From positions 5,265,175 to 5,329,174 of the forward strand of contig NC_134032.1 in the NCBI RefSeq assembly GCF_964204645.1: a DNA stretch of 64,000 nucleotides. The letters run 5' to 3'. This document shows, piece after piece, positions 1 to 12,980 of the stretch. The translations under genes and the position numbers were made by a program. Source of the DNA: Tubulanus polymorphus (taxonomy: Eukaryota; Nemertea; Palaeonemertea; Tubulaniformes; Tubulanidae). Position 1 is the first letter of the stretch, and every line of letters begins with the position of its first letter. The notes under the pieces were generated by a model. It had not been told where the DNA came from. It ran no database searches and worked only from the letters and a program-made list of their open reading frames with translations.

Positions 1-3000
1 TCTAGCATTTTCTCTAACTAGGACCTTTCCAAATGGCAATTGTTTAGTTTTTTAACGGCCGACATTCAGAAGCACCTAAAAACCAGTGGTAGCGCTTGAG
101 ATTTTCAGTGTAGGTCACATCTCACATAGACTCGGCACGCAGTCGGTTCGTTTAATAGGAACACATCTGGTTGACACTAGTTTCACAGTTGACGAAATCA
201 GAAAACTTTTTTCAAATGCCTTTGATAACATCTTAAACATAGTATTCTTCTTAATTACATTTCGTTGATTCCATAGATATGTTTTTATGAAAATTGCTCC
301 AGTTATAACGGATTCAAACATACATGTGAAATCATTATTTTCAAAATATTCAATTTTCTCCGCTTTTGAAGAAATTCTGACACAATATCATCTCCACTCG
401 ACACATGATTTTACTTCGGCGCCTTTAAGGGAGTGTCCCTTAAAGTTGAGTTCTTACTTAGTCAAACAAGGAGATATGCCTGATTCCTTTTTAAAATTTA
501 GATTTCGACAGATATCATCAAATTACTAGAAAGGGACAGCAGCGTTCGGTCATCCACGAAAAATATCTAAAATGCAGTTCTAGGGTTATGGAAAAACAGG
601 ACACGAAACATACAGAAAAATCCTTTGTTTGGTTGACTGAAATTATTATTGAACTCTTAAATAGCGACATTCAGAGAAACAAAAACATAAGAATATAATC
701 TCGCCCACCCGTTAAAAAACATAACGTAATGATATGAGGCCATGTGTCATCTTTAATTGAAATCACATTATATTCATTCTCATGCGAGGATGGGTCTCCA
801 AATTCATAGGATAAGGAGAATAATGGTTTGAATGATGAATACAACTGATAAAGCGCCAATTTCACTGATTCTTGCATATAAATGCTCAAAGGCGCTTTAC
901 AGTAATCGAGTAAACAGGTGCGTTTTTAGGAGTCTTTTGAATTTGAATTCAAATCGGGTGTTCATGACGACTATAGGCGCTTTTACGAAACTGAATCTTT
1001 GTAAATCGATTTAAGTTTCACGTTTACGGCACGCGGTTTAGTGAATCCGATTTGGTAAATCAACTCGTTTATGGACCCAGTTTAGTTTATTGATTTATTA
1101 AATCGACTAACTTGCTCGGCGAGCAAGTTAGTGGCGATTTAGTCAGTGAAATCCAACATGGCGTCCTCTTCGACCGCGGGCTAAAGACATCTATTGCAGA
1201 CCATCATCTATCAATAATTCGGTCACCATTGACGCCCATTTTCTTTCGAATCGCGACCTTTAGATTGATAAATTGATTCGACTCATTTACGAAAAAAACG
1301 ATTTGATTTACTAATCCTTACGTTTTCCAACATCGAATCGGATTTAGCTAAACCGAATCAGATTCAATTTCGTGAAACGTGTGGGATCGTCCGCCAAGGT
1401 ATCGCTAAGGAGTCATTCCGTGGTGGCTTTTGAAAGCGACGACCGCATATGAATGCATTGATTGAATGACATCTCAAAAGTCAGATTATATAAAATTAAA
1501 CATGATATACGGATAGGTTCTTCCAATTAGGCCTATACTGGTAAAACTGAAATGACCCAATATGTGATATAAATGTTCAATCAAAAAGTAGAAAGTGAAT
1601 CCGTAATTCAGTATGGTATTGTTACAACATCAAACACTCAAATTCAATCCTTTGTTAAATTGGAAGCCAGTGTAGATGAGCAAGTATCGTGGTCCCTGAT
1701 TTTAGTTATCGTAATAATTCAAACCACGCGATTTTGAACTGTTCAACAAGTTGGAGTTTGTGTAAAGATGAATGAGTTTGAAATGGAGTGGACTTCAGAT
1801 ATTACTGTTTGCATGCCTATGTCTATTACTTAATCTTTTTACTAATCATAGAAAATTGTGGTAAAATATTTGACTCGACGGTTGGTTTTAGATTGTATCT
1901 ATCCAAGCTAGAGGTAATCACGGATATCGGACTACAAAAAAATTCCTTGTGTAAAGCTCAACTTTGTAAATTCCTGGAAAAGCTCGCCTCGGATATTTCA
2001 ATAATGATTAAACATTAATTTTCCCAACGAAAAACCTAAACAACCAATGTACGCTTGCTTTAAGTTTGCCAATGCACTATCGTTGCTTTTTCTAGCTATT
2101 GGTACTGTTTGCCGCAAAAAGATTGCATCCTCTATTACAGGATTTAAGGATACAACTCTAAAACCAGTTAGTTTAAATTAACCATTATACAATATGATAC
2201 ATGACCAAATACACTGTTAATATGAAAAAGATCCAATATGTACACATTTCAAATCTCAAACCAAGTTTTATCATTAGAAATTAACGACACAACGTTCGAT
2301 CGTTCACTAAAGATCATCTTTTTGAATTTGTACACAGTGAATTTTCGTATCGTATTATGGTATTAACAATTCTCCGCATTTGAGTGTGACTATTCTACGA
2401 ATACAAAGTTATTTTTAGCAATGAAGTTTTAATTGTCATTTTAAATGTTAACTATCCACTGGTATGTAAACTTACTAACTTTTGGCAACTGACCTCAAAT
2501 CGTGGAATGGGCTCAGGTAGCCTGCTGATCCACTCTTTATTAATACTACTAAAGAAATATTCAGTATAAGAAGTAAAAAGTATATTAAAGTACTATTTAT
2601 CTTTATATCGCGATAATTTGTGTACGTATGATTGCAAAAACGATACTCTATGGAGTCTAATGTTACGTACTTATGATTATTGTGTATAAGATCAATAATA
2701 AGCAACCTTCCACGGATACCAAGCGGCCTAAGTTTACATCCTACCATAATTTTCTCTAAACTCTCAGCATTATATCAAGATCGGTCTTAGAAAATATATG
2801 GTGGACGTGTTCACAGGTTAACGAGGCCAAAAATCTTCCTCAAAATTTCAAATTTTTACGAGCAAAGATAATATACTTCATGCTTTTGGTGCAGAAATAA
2901 TGGATGTCCACAAATTGCAAATTGTGTTTTCAAAGTGAACGATCCGAGTGTGGAATTGTTTCGAATTCAGGGTTCTCCCATTTACTCTCCGGTATTTTAC

Positions 3001-3607
3001 AATGTTTAAATAAGATACGTAAGTCGCACTTTTGTTGTGATACAGCTTTCTCTATTGGTCAGCGTTGTGATCACTTAAAATTACCCATAAGTTTGAATTC
3101 TCACTGAACTACTACATCCCTTATAACGAATATATATTTCATATGAGGCGATTAACTTTGATGATGTGCGGTCAGTGGACAGCAGTTACGAAACATTCAA
3201 AACTACTACATTATCTTCCATCTATTCATTATTAATAGATATGATATTATATGATATGATATGATATGATATGATATAATATCTCCTTTAGTGTTCAGTT
3301 TAAACGTCTTGAACGCAATAGTTTGACAAGTTTCGCATAATGGTACCGATACGCACGTTCACACTAGTGAAATGTGCACGTTACAGGCTCAAATGCGCAC
3401 GTTACAATTACAAATCGAAACGTTGTTCGTTCAAAACCCGATGTGAAAATATTTTGCATTTAGTGGGAAATTTCAAAGTTAGCTCGCTTCCTACAATAAA
3501 AATTGGACAAGACTTTTAAAACGACACATTTTATAAGAATAGTACTGACGAAGGATTCAGGCAATACCCCGTGTTATTTCTAAAAAACATTTAACCGGTA
3601 ATTAGAC
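1..3607. other. Host non-coding DNA, no gene seen
   Basis: Only short, unconvincing reading frames are present. Visible structure: a perfect inverted repeat with 12-bp arms (ACTAACTTGCTC) around a 3-nt loop at 1106-1132, extended by TAAATCG/CGATTTA outside it, within a stretch (about 980-1390) rich in AATCGATTT-like words that may be an old MITE; and an ATGAT pentanucleotide microsatellite at about 3241-3280. No splice-supported gene model could be built. Confidence 0.6.
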
Positions 3608-4240
3608 AGTACTGGTGTAGCTTGTACAGGTAAAAGAGTTATTATATTTACGTTCAGACCGAATGAAATTATTTGATACGAGACACGACTAAGTTGTGTC
3701 CGAAAACAGATAAATATAGCTATGTGGTCAGTATTGGTCAAGATTTGGTCACTTGAATAGTTGTTAGATGAAAGCCCACATCATTTCTAATTATTTGACA
3801 CCAAACACGACTGTGTTGTTTCTAGAATAAACAAATTACTTTAAGGTCAGTATTGGTAAAATATTGGTCAGTTAAATAGTTGTAGATCATAGCCCGCACC
3901 GTATCTAGTAGCTCGACGCCCAAACACGATTTTATTGCTTTATTAAACATATAAATTACATATGGTGGGTTCTAGTTAGTGGTAACTGGTCAGTACTGGT
4001 CAAGCATTGGTCAGTTAAACAATTTTTAGTTTAATGTCCACATTATATCTAGTTATTTGACACCAAATTACTTAATTGTTTGCAAAACAGATAATTTACT
4101 ATATAGCCAGTACTGGTCATGCATTGGTCAGTTGATAAACCAAGGTCCACGCCACGAGTTATTTGATACTAAACATTATTGTATCGTTTCGGAAAATTTA
4201 TCTGTTGGGCAATTTGTGGTCAGCCCTGGTTCGTTAGTTC
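3608..4240. repeat. Minisatellite of about 110-150 bp units
   Basis: Five to six diverged direct repeats begin with the word CAGTAYTGGTCAAG..TTGGTCAG at about 3608, 3727, 3847, 3994, 4107 and 4220. Each unit continues with AGCCCACATC, a TTATTTGACACCAAACACGA-like segment and AAACAGATAAATTAC-like text. Spacing varies between 113 and 147 bp, so the array is old. No coding potential is visible in it. Confidence 0.75.
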
Positions 4241-7200
4241 TTATTTTGCGGGCATTTTATCTCGAACCACCGAAAGACTGAATTACTAATTAATTCAACA
4301 GATCATTAATTAATGGAAATGAAGATCAGTGTTAACTAAGTCCTTAGTCTGAATAAAATGTATGTGGTATTATATGGGTGCTATGGTGCTGTACACCGAA
4401 CTGTAACTTTTTATTTTCACTACTACCGTGATTGACTATGATGTTTTCAAGTGGTCTTAAGTACCGCTAATAGCCGAAAGTCGTTGATTTATGTGAAATT
4501 TACACACAGCGCCACCCGTTGGTAGTAAAAGTCACCCGAGCAATACGGGTGTTAAATAGATACGCTAGCAAACCGGCATTCTCATAATGAAATACGTCAG
4601 ATCGATTTGTTATGGTCGGTTATTGTACAAAAAGATCGACAGACCAATGTATATCACTTTCAAAGTCTTTTTAGTAATAATGTGACCGATAATAACTTAA
4701 ATGAAAATCTATGATAAAGTTAACCTCATTCAAAAAAACTTATTTCACTGTATGAAAAACGCACGTATCAATATGAGCCTATGCCACTATGTGACTGTAG
4801 TGTGTGCAGTGTGAGATACTAGTTATATGCCAGCGCACGCTTGCCTCGCGTAGTATGGCTAGACGTCAACAGCTGCTACGCATTACGTCTGCAGTAAATG
4901 AATAAACACACGCCACACTGTCATACAACTCGGTGATAATTTCGGCCTAACTGTAAAAATTAGGACTTTCAAGGACATTGTCTGCCAACCTTTCGAAGTT
5001 TAAGACTCCCACTGATTTTCCCAGCAAAAAAAAAGGAATTTAAGACTGCCACGGTACCGACCCTTGGTGCAAGGTGCCCGTTCACACCCGAGTGATGTAG
5101 TTATCCGCATATTAATTCACCTTGTAAAATAAATCTATCCAAATCATGAATCTATACTATAAAGCAGAACGGACGGTATTTACCGCGACACATCGTATGG
5201 AAATTAATGCATGTATTAAAACGTCCTTTTACTGATTCTCAATGCCAGTTTTTCCCGTCGTCAAGTTACATGTTTCTAACAGATTGGTGGTCCGAGGGAG
5301 TCACAATATTCATTTTAAGCCCGGGCTAAAATTTGGTTTAAAAAGATGTGTTCGCCATCTACCAGTGAAGTACCGTACTATACCTCTGCAGTAATACTAT
5401 AGTAATTTACCATCCTCGCTTGCCAGGGGTCAGGTATCACTCCCGAACTCGCTTCCACCAGCCCCCTGGCCTCACGAAGCGTGATTTCATTACTGGCACG
5501 GTTGCGCATGACGTCATATATCGATTTGCGAAATACTTCCTTGTTCAGTAAAACGTTCGCTGATTGGTCTATTTAACGGGAAAACCAATAGAAGCCTAAA
5601 GTCGTTTGTTACAAGCGCTGTGATTGGTACGACCGGATTCTGGTCGGCTAGTAACGACTCCAACGACTCGTGAGGTCAAGGGGTTCGGCGTACAGCTTTA
5701 GCGTAGTGGGTTCGAATCCCTTGACGGGTGAACATGGTTATTTACCGACCTGACCGACTTCGGAAAACAACGCAGCATCATAACAGTGCATGACACAGTT
5801 CTCTCAACACTGAGTTGTTTAAAACATCGGTTAAAACATTCATACACGTAATCTTCGGATCAAAATTAGTATGATTGGACTTAGCGATATGTTCTGATCG
5901 TGTTGCCGACCCAGAGCAGCATCTCAGAATGGTTCTTAGAGGGGGACAGGCCCATTGCGCAGTTTTTTTCAGAATGGTTCCATCGCGAACAGATTACTGG
6001 CGGGTGTTCAAACTTCGCTGAATCACTGAATCACAGAATCACTGAATTGCCGAAACGCTAGATTCTGTGTTAATTATAATCTTTTTTCATTTCATTGATT
6101 TTTTTCAAATAATTGTAAAAAAACAATGTTAGGCTATAATCAATGATAAAAAGCATATAAATGACAGCATATTTGACGACGGTAACGCCTTTAGAGCAAG
6201 ATTAAAGTTATTAATAGCGCTCTAACATTGAATTGAATTCGCGGTAAGCGGCCCGGCAGGACAAACAAACGCCGGTTTATTTGTAATTACATCCAGCAGT
6301 CAACTATTTCATTTCAATCGTTTCCCTTCACTGACAGATAGGGAGGCCCAAACGCAGCCTCTCGGAAAGGCTCTGGGGGCTGCGGATGCGTGCGTTCCTA
6401 GCAAATTTTATAACAGAGCGTTCGAATAGTACATACGTTTATGGGGAGGGGTAAACAAATACTGTAGTAACTTTGTACAGGGAGGGGGCCAAAGAAAAAT
6501 GTACGTACTTTTCTGACAGGGTCTCTTAAGAAAATGTATGTATATATGAGAGATATCAAAAAATTATGTCAAAGAGTGATACAAAATACAGAATCCTAAT
6601 ATCATCGTCGAGCGACTCTGCAATTTTCGATTAACGGTAGTCCCACAATTTAAGCATAATATCATGCAATTCATTGGTATAGGAGGGACTTTTTAATTGG
6701 ACGTACGGGGGGTGTGGTCAATCTAGTAGTACAAAGATCAAATAAGGACGAGGGGCCTAAGAGCGGCTGGGGTAGAATTTACTGTTAAGTTATTTGAACG
6801 ATAGGTTTTGACCACGGACAGGTCAGACGGGGTAGAGGAGGTGTGGGGTTGGTTCCAAGAACTCTATATATTTGAAGCAATTAGATTCATTTTCTGGCCA
6901 ATTAAAATGAATGATTTGGTTAGCAAAAAATATCAGGATTCGGCATATATGCGCCGAGGTGGTGTGCTCACGACCAACATGCGCTCAACGCGAAAGCCGT
7001 CCATTGGACGGGTATTCAGCTAGTTATTAATAAAACATTATTCAAGAATCTTTTCAATACCAACTTCTATCACCATTCCACCCAATATAATCAGAAATAA
7101 TCTTGAATACAAATTGCTGGATCTATTTTTGCAGCGGATTTAACCCCATGGCGCTAGTCCAGTATACGACATTATAGTGCGTGCGTAGAGTTACACTGCG

Positions 7201-7444
7201 TTATTCGGCCAGTGTTCACATAAGTTGACCGTTGACAGTCGACACCTAAAGTAAACTATGAGAACAGGTGGCAACCTGTCAACCCGTCAACCAGCACTGA
7301 AGTATAACAGTTTTTCCACCCCTTTAACTGCTATTTGTCTTCATAATTTTCATTATCTCTCATAAATCCATTGCGTATTATGAAGTTGCGGATGATTCGG
7401 ATGATATCGGCATTTCGAAACACAAAAAGGCATGTATATATAAC
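4241..7444. other. Host intergenic DNA with dispersed repeats
   Basis: No gene is recognised. It contains a segment beginning CATCCTCGCTTGCCAGGG at 5411, repeated near 51855; a tRNA-like B-box repeat near 5690-5730; and short CTGAATCA direct repeats near 6015-6050. The copy A element starts at 7445 directly after TATAAC. Confidence 0.55.
5675..5732 (+). repeat. tRNA-like (SINE head?) sequence
   Basis: A GGGTTCGAATCCC segment matches the RNA polymerase III B-box/T-arm consensus and sits between GTCAAGGG and CCCTTGAC, which can pair. A complete tRNA cloverleaf is not convincing, so a decayed tRNA-derived SINE head is more likely than a functional tRNA. Confidence 0.35.
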
Positions 7445-7596
7445 AGTAATAGGGGTTTAGTTGTTCTAGATCAAAGGCCGAAAGGTCGAGCTCATAAAAA
7501 ATGAAAAATAAATTCTCGCACACTCGAATTTATTTTTCATTTTTTACTCACTCAACCTCTCAACCTTTAATCTAGAACAACTTAACCCCTATTACT
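7445..7596. repeat. Palindromic left terminus of copy A
   Basis: The segment starts AGTAATAGGGGTTTAG and ends CTTAACCCCTATTACT. The outer arm carries ATCAAAGGCCGAAAGGTCGA and the two arms pair along most of their length around a centre with GCACACTCG, giving an imperfect hairpin of 152 bp. The AGTAAT tip and the CAAAGG..GAA.GGTCGA motif are shared with the ends of copies C and E. Confidence 0.8.
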
Positions 7597-7655
7597 CTTA
7601 AAATATTAATCTAATAACTTCTAAAACAAATGTTAATGAAAAATATGTTATTAAA

Positions 7656-7997
7656 ATGGAGAGTAAACAAGTACACAGTGAATTCTTAAATAGAATAAAA
7701 GATACTTCAAACGTCAAATCTGTAGATTATAAATTCAAAAAGTTAACAGAATTAACAATCCATAAGAAATATCTAATTACAAATATTGATACAGTTACTA
7801 ACAAATATGGTAGTAAATTAGTTATCCACTTAGAATATGAAGGATTAAAGGGAAATACATATAAATTCAGAACATTTTTACCGGATAGATTTCATAGATT
7901 ATCAAGTGAAGATTTAGAAGAATTATGTTCTGGAGATTTCTATTTCATATACAAAGGTAAGAATAAAAAAGGGCACCATGAAATAGATTTCGAATAA
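7656..7997 (+). CDS. OB-fold-like small protein (copy A)
   Basis: 113-residue open frame, first gene inside the palindromic end. The core around FKKLTELTIHKKYLITNIDT, followed by IHLEYEGL, a FLPDRFHRLS segment and YFIYKG, has the short beta-strand pattern of OB-fold, single-strand DNA-binding-like proteins common in animal Polinton relatives. That assignment is by recalled family pattern, not by a search. It is nearly identical to the gene at 46562-46915. The start is fixed by an A-rich leader and the ATTAAAATGGA context it shares with the polymerase and E OB-fold genes, suggesting early expression. A role in genome replication is inferred. Confidence 0.6.
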   Translation: MESKQVHSEFLNRIKDTSNVKSVDYKFKKLTELTIHKKYLITNIDTVTNKYGSKLVIHLEYEGLKGNTYKFRTFLPDRFHRLSSEDLEELCSGDFYFIYKGKNKKGHHEIDFE

Positions 7998-8011
7998 AAT
8001 ATGTGAAATAA

Positions 8012-8765
8012 ATGGTAGAATTAAAAGAATACAGAATATTTGTTGATTCTAGAAGACTTACAAATTATAAATCACATTATTTACTAGTACAATTAGATAG
8101 AGAATTTAAGAATTGTGTTGATTTAAAATTAGTAAATGTAAGTTTATATAATTCTTTTTACAATGTATCGGATAAGTCTATTGAACATAGAGTCTTTTTA
8201 ATTCATGATAAAAATAAAATTAAATGGTTTCATCTTTATCTTAAACCATGATTATATAATTTAGATACATTAGCGCAAGAAATAAATAGAAGAGCTCGGT
8301 TGAAAATGGGTGCATCTGCTGGATTTGGATTAAGACTGATTAAAAGTGATAGCTCTGATAAAATAAGAATAAAATTAGGTAATGAAGATCAACATCAATT
8401 TTTAGTTAAAAAACCTTTAGCTAAAATTTTAGGAATAACCCCAGATGTAAGGATACGCAATGCTGATGCTACAACAAATATAATGCCCTTTACGCATTTT
8501 TATATTTATTTCAATTTAATTGATCCTACAAAAACATTCGAAGCAAGATATAACTTGTAATTCTGGTTTATTAAACATTTTACCATTGAAGAATGTGAAA
8601 GAATTTGGAACACAAATAAATTATAATTTGACAGAATGTGATTTCAAACCATGCATTCCTCATTTTAATAATTTTAGATTAGAAATTAGAAATCATAATG
8701 GATATTTAATTGATTTGAATAACTTTCCTGTGATATATGAATTAGTTATAAGATGTAGAGAGTAA
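8012..8765 (+). pseudogene. Candidate penton/minor capsid protein, broken (copy A)
   Basis: Homologue of the intact 251-residue genes at 21511-22266 and 45792-46547. The frame is interrupted by a GGA-to-TGA nonsense change near 8249 and by a net frame-changing deletion of about 5 nt near 8545. The N-terminal half (VELKEYRIFVDSRRLTNYK) and C-terminal half remain recognisable. It follows the OB-fold gene with 14 bp between them. Confidence 0.75.
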
Positions 8766-8782
8766 TTTTTTTCACTATATAA

Positions 8783-9124
8783 ATGAAGATAACTGTTGGA
8801 CCGAGTATATGTTTTGGGTTTGATTTTAAACATGGTAAAGAAATAAGAATTAAACTAAATTATGTAATTACTGATATAAAAAGTAAATCATTTAACAATG
8901 CATCAATGATTAATAAAGAAAATTATAATATAGAAAAAATAATTGATTTAATTAAAACACCTTTAGAATATTATGAATTAAATGAAGATGGAATTATTGA
9001 TGATATTAAAAACATATTATCCAAAATATTTGATAATCATAAAAGTAGTAATGAAATAAATGTTGAATTAATCATAGATAAGATAACTAAATATTTTGAA
9101 GATAGTAATTTTTTTGATAAATAA
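8783..9124 (+). CDS. Conserved small protein of unknown function (copy A, 113 aa)
   Basis: Begins MKITVGPSICFGFDF and ends SNFFDK. It lacks a few residues in the middle relative to the 119-residue versions at 22282 and 45416. No membrane segment is seen; the C-terminal half is acidic and probably helical. The stop TAA is followed at once by the next gene's ATG, and the TTTTTTGATAAATAA that encodes its last residues doubles as that gene's promoter-like leader. Function unknown; the position among structural genes suggests a virion or assembly role. Confidence 0.6.
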   Translation: MKITVGPSICFGFDFKHGKEIRIKLNYVITDIKSKSFNNASMINKENYNIEKIIDLIKTPLEYYELNEDGIIDDIKNILSKIFDNHKSSNEINVELIIDKITKYFEDSNFFDK

Positions 9125-9271
9125 ATGAGTGATAATAAGTGGATAATTACTGGATTATAAAATGGAGCCTTACTATCAGTTGGAACTGTTGGTTATTCAA
9201 TGGTATTAAAAAAAGTATTTAAAATGGGAAGTGTTATCGTTATATTTGTAGCATATAAATTTACTAATTAG
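9125..9271 (+). pseudogene. Fusion remnant of two small membrane-protein genes (copy A)
   Basis: Starts as the 73-residue protein (MSDNKWIITGL), has a TAT-to-TAA stop within the first 15 codons, and near 9233 jumps to the last residues of the 140-residue membrane protein (VIFVAYKFTN). The intervening roughly 0.5 kb present in E is deleted. This is one of several internal deletions in these copies. Confidence 0.7.
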
Positions 9272-9292
9272 TAATTTTTTTTTGCTAAATAA

Positions 9293-9727
9293 ATGGATGA
9301 TAAAGTTGATAATATTGATATTATTCCTCATGATATAAATAAAACTAAATTAAAAATATATTTAGAAAAACAAATATTAGAATTTGAAAGTGACTTAAAG
9401 ATAAAAAAGAAAAAATATTTAAAAAGTTAAATTATATATTATTTTATTATCAGTGGTTCAGTTACAATTAGTTCTGTAATAACATTTCTAGCAATATTCA
9501 GTCCATTAACACCTTTAGCTATATCAATTGGTGTGCTAGGATTAAGTTCAAGTGTTTTAACTGGTATAAGTTCAAAATTAAATATAAAAAACAATAAAGA
9601 ACAAATTAAAACTAATATAAAAGAAATTAATGAATTAAAAAACACATTAGATTATATAAAAAGTTTAAATGGTAACATAACAGTTGAAGAAAAAGACAAA
9701 TTATTAAAAGAATTAATAAATTATTAA
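9293..9727 (+). pseudogene. Small membrane protein, one nonsense mutation (copy A)
   Basis: Matches the intact 144-residue gene at 44293-44727 along its whole length in one frame, except for TAA in place of an AAA lysine codon at 9428-9430. The downstream part shows the hydrophobic stretch (ITFLAIFSPLTPLAISIGVL) and a charged, coiled-coil-like tail. The leader TTTTTTTTTGCTAAATAAATG is the late-type context. Confidence 0.75.
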
Positions 9728-9743
9728 TATTTTCATTATATAA

Positions 9744-11034
9744 ATGGGGCTTGTAAAAGCTTTCCAATATAATAAATCAATTAAATATAATATTCCTGCA
9801 GTAGATTTTAATAAAAACATTAAATATAAAAATTTAGTTTTAAATTCATTAACTAATTTAGAAATTTATGTTACTGAAACACAGTTTTTTATTTCTAAAA
9901 TGGAAAATATATTTAATACATATGAAGTTATTTTTACTCGAGATGAATATCATATATATATAAAGTAAAATCTAATATGAAATATTGGCAGAATCAATTA
10001 AATTTTGCTGTTTATTGTGCAACAACTGGTTGTGGGGTATAAGTTGGAATGATCATTTAAATAACTTAGATACACATTTGAATTATTCTGATTTAAAATT
10101 AATTCACACAATATTTAGATTTCACACATATTTTCAAATCAGAATAATATTAAATGATTTAGAATGTCCTTTACCCGGATCTAAATATTTTAAAGAATTG
10201 GACAATAATATTAATCGATCTAAGTTTTATAAAATATGTAATGAATTTAATATAAATATTAATTCCGAATTTAGAGCGCATGGTAAATTGCAAGGTATTG
10301 GTGAACAGTATGAAATAAAAAGAATTGATTATATGCATAGAATTGGAGCTTAACATAATTATAAAATTGATAATAATAATGGTTGGATTAATTTCATTTT
10401 AGAAAATAGTAAAGGTTTTACAAAATCAAGTATACAAAGAATAAATCAATCAATTAGAACTTATTTGATATGTATTCTAGGTGCGCAAGTTGAAACAAGA
10501 TCACCAATAGTTGGAAATGATAACACTTCATTTGATACACAGAAACAATTCAAAGTATTATTTGAAGATTCCATTCATAATGATAAAAATAGATCGATTC
10601 CAGAAAACATTGTAAGATATCAAAATTATTTAGATAAATCACATATTAGATTAAATTATTGTATAGGCCCTAATCTATTAATTATTTCTAATGATTTAGT
10701 GTTAAAGATGGGAAATATAGTTGGTTATAATAATCTAATTAAAACTGCAACAACAAATAATTCATTTGGATTAAATGATATAAATAAAAAGATTATCACT
10801 GCTCCAAAATTAATGGAAGGTGAAAAAAATAAAAAACATATTCAATCATCAGAAACTAAAACTAAGAATATTAAATTAAATAATGATTCTAAACCGGATT
10901 ATAATACATCAGAAAATATTAAAACTGATAATATTCAACATGATATAATTAAAACTGATAATGATAATAAATCCCATGAAAATGCTAAATTAGCTATAAC
11001 TTGTATAGGAATTGTAATCGGAGGAATATTATAA
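9744..11034 (+). pseudogene. Conserved Polinton-type structural unknown, broken (copy A)
   Basis: Homologue of the gene at 42853-44275. Recognisable blocks are the N-terminus (KAFQYNKSIKYNI), a Trp/Asn-rich block (WNDHLNN), GWINFILENSKG and a long conserved C-terminal part (RTYLICILGAQVETRSP) ending in the hydrophobic LAITCIGIVIGG. Several frameshifts separate the blocks, including an added G near 10035. Such proteins recur next to capsid genes in related animal elements, but their function is unknown. Confidence 0.65.
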
Positions 11035-11065
11035 TATTTAAATTTTAATTTTTTTTATAATGTAA

Positions 11066-12423
11066 ATGGCAGAAGGTGGAGGAGATTATGAAATGGAAAA
11101 CATGGGAAATAATGATGATGATAATAATGATGCTGTAACTAATATTGATAATGATGATGAAACAGCGTATAGTTCTACTTTAGGAAATAGTGGTTCCAAT
11201 GCCCCATCAACAGATGAACCTATGATAGAAGAACTAGATCGAGAATAAATCCTGAAAATGAAAAACCAGATTTAGTAAAACAAAATTTAGAATATAATGA
11301 ATATATTCATCACTTCCAACCTATATTTGAAAGATCTGGGCATAATATAAATGCCAGAGGCGCCAGACTTTTAGTAGAAGAATTAACATTTTTAGATGGT
11401 GAATATTATTATCGTTTGAAAGATGATTATTATATTGATATCTCTTATAAAAAACAAAACAAAATATTAGCAGAATCAACTTTGCTTAAGTTAGACCTAT
11501 CTAGAATTAAAAGAATAAGAAATAGTAATGAAATAGAAAATGTTACCAGCACAGAAATGATTAAAAATGAAAGAGTATTAATGACTTATTTGAAACAATC
11601 AATAATAATTTAGAACCAGAAACAACTTCTTGTAAACTTAAATCAAATAAAGTTCCAATTGAAAAACTTTTACCAAATGGATTACTTGATGCAACAGATC
11701 AAGAATTAGAAGATTTAGATATATTTTCTGATAAAGCAATAAAAGAAATTATTAGTATAAGAAATGAAGCTGATAAATTTGCACATAATAAAAGTATAAG
11801 AGATTTTAAAATTAGAACTAGAATGATAAAATTAAAGAAATAGAACAACTAAAATTAGATAGATTAAAGGTTATTGAAGAAATTGAATTTAAAAAAAGAA
11901 ATGCATATTTAGAAAAAGAAAAAGATGATTTAGAATATAACATAGAATTTCAGAAAGAAGAAATTAATCTATTAACAAAATCATATGATTTAAATATTTG
12001 TTGATTAAACCAGATTCTGAAATTTCATTGAAAGATGGAATAAAATTATTATTTAAATTAGAAGGTATAACAATTCTTTCAATTCTAACAGCTGTAACTA
12101 TGGTATTTACAACAATAGGTTTAGCTATATCAAATTCATTAAAATCTACACCGAATCCCAATAAACCAGATAAACCACCAAATGATAATAATTCTATACA
12201 AGATAAAGTAAAGGATGGTTTTGAAAAATTAGCAAAATATTTATGGGAACTATCTAAAAAATCTGCTGCAGCTTTACCCGGAGTTATTGCATCAATTGTT
12301 GGTTTTATATTGAAATCTGCAGGAAACATTATTAACTTTGCTGCTGAACATATTATTTTATTTTTAATTACAGTTGTAAGTGCAATTATTTTTGGGTTAG
12401 TGAATATGATAAAAAATAGATAA
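11066..12423 (+). pseudogene. Coiled-coil/transmembrane virion-type protein, broken (copy A)
   Basis: Acidic Asn/Asp-rich N-terminus, a conserved middle (YYIDISYKKQ..LKLDLSRIKRIR), a Lys/Glu-rich coiled-coil region, and a C-terminal part (11998-12423, open) with hydrophobic segments near GITILSILTAVTMVFTT and HIILFLITVVSAIIFG. It has at least three frame breaks. The open C-terminal part shows the reading frame that has been lost in element E. Confidence 0.7.
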
Positions 12424-12442
12424 TCAATTTTTTGTTAAATAA

Positions 12443-12948
12443 ATGAGTGGGAGTTATATTAATCCTTCTAAGAATCCTAGAATATCTAATGCTATTAAAG
12501 CAGAAAGATCTCATCATATAATTACTCATAATTATTATAATCTTGAAATAACAAAAGTAGAAATAACTATCGAAGGAATAGCAAATAAAATATTTTGTAG
12601 AAGGAATGAGAATGATAGATCTATGGCCAGAAATTAGAAAACATTTTATGAATGAAAAAGTAAAGTCATCTGAAAATTGTAATATTAATCAAATTGATTA
12701 TTATACAGGTAATAAATATGCACTATGGTTAGATTTCAGAACAACAGAGGAAAACTTATAACATGGTTTTGGGAAAAAACTACAGAACACTAAAGATGGA
12801 ATACAATTATTCATGACATACAATTATTCAATTATTTCATTATTCATGAAAGAAAAAACGAATCAAAAATTTTAAAATGCACATTTATATTATATCTGAC
12901 GCAAAATAAAATATTGTAAATTCTCAATTAAATAGTGTTATGTATTAA
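12443..12948 (+). pseudogene. Major capsid protein gene with large internal deletion (copy A)
   Basis: The first 30 codons and the last roughly 130 codons of the 415-residue protein at 40086-41333 are joined at an AT-rich word near 12530, removing about 0.75 kb. Further frameshifts follow, including near 12600 and 12760. The leader AATTTTTTGTTAAATAAATG is the late-type context. Confidence 0.75.
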
Positions 12949-12980
12949 AATTTTAATTTTAATAAAAAAATTTATGATAA

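Noticed and set aside
2475-2747. 90-codon minus-strand frame in host DNA
   Set aside because: No recognisable domain, no splice or promoter context; chance in AT-rich DNA.
6808-7023. 71-codon plus-strand frame before copy A
   Set aside because: No motif and no supporting context.
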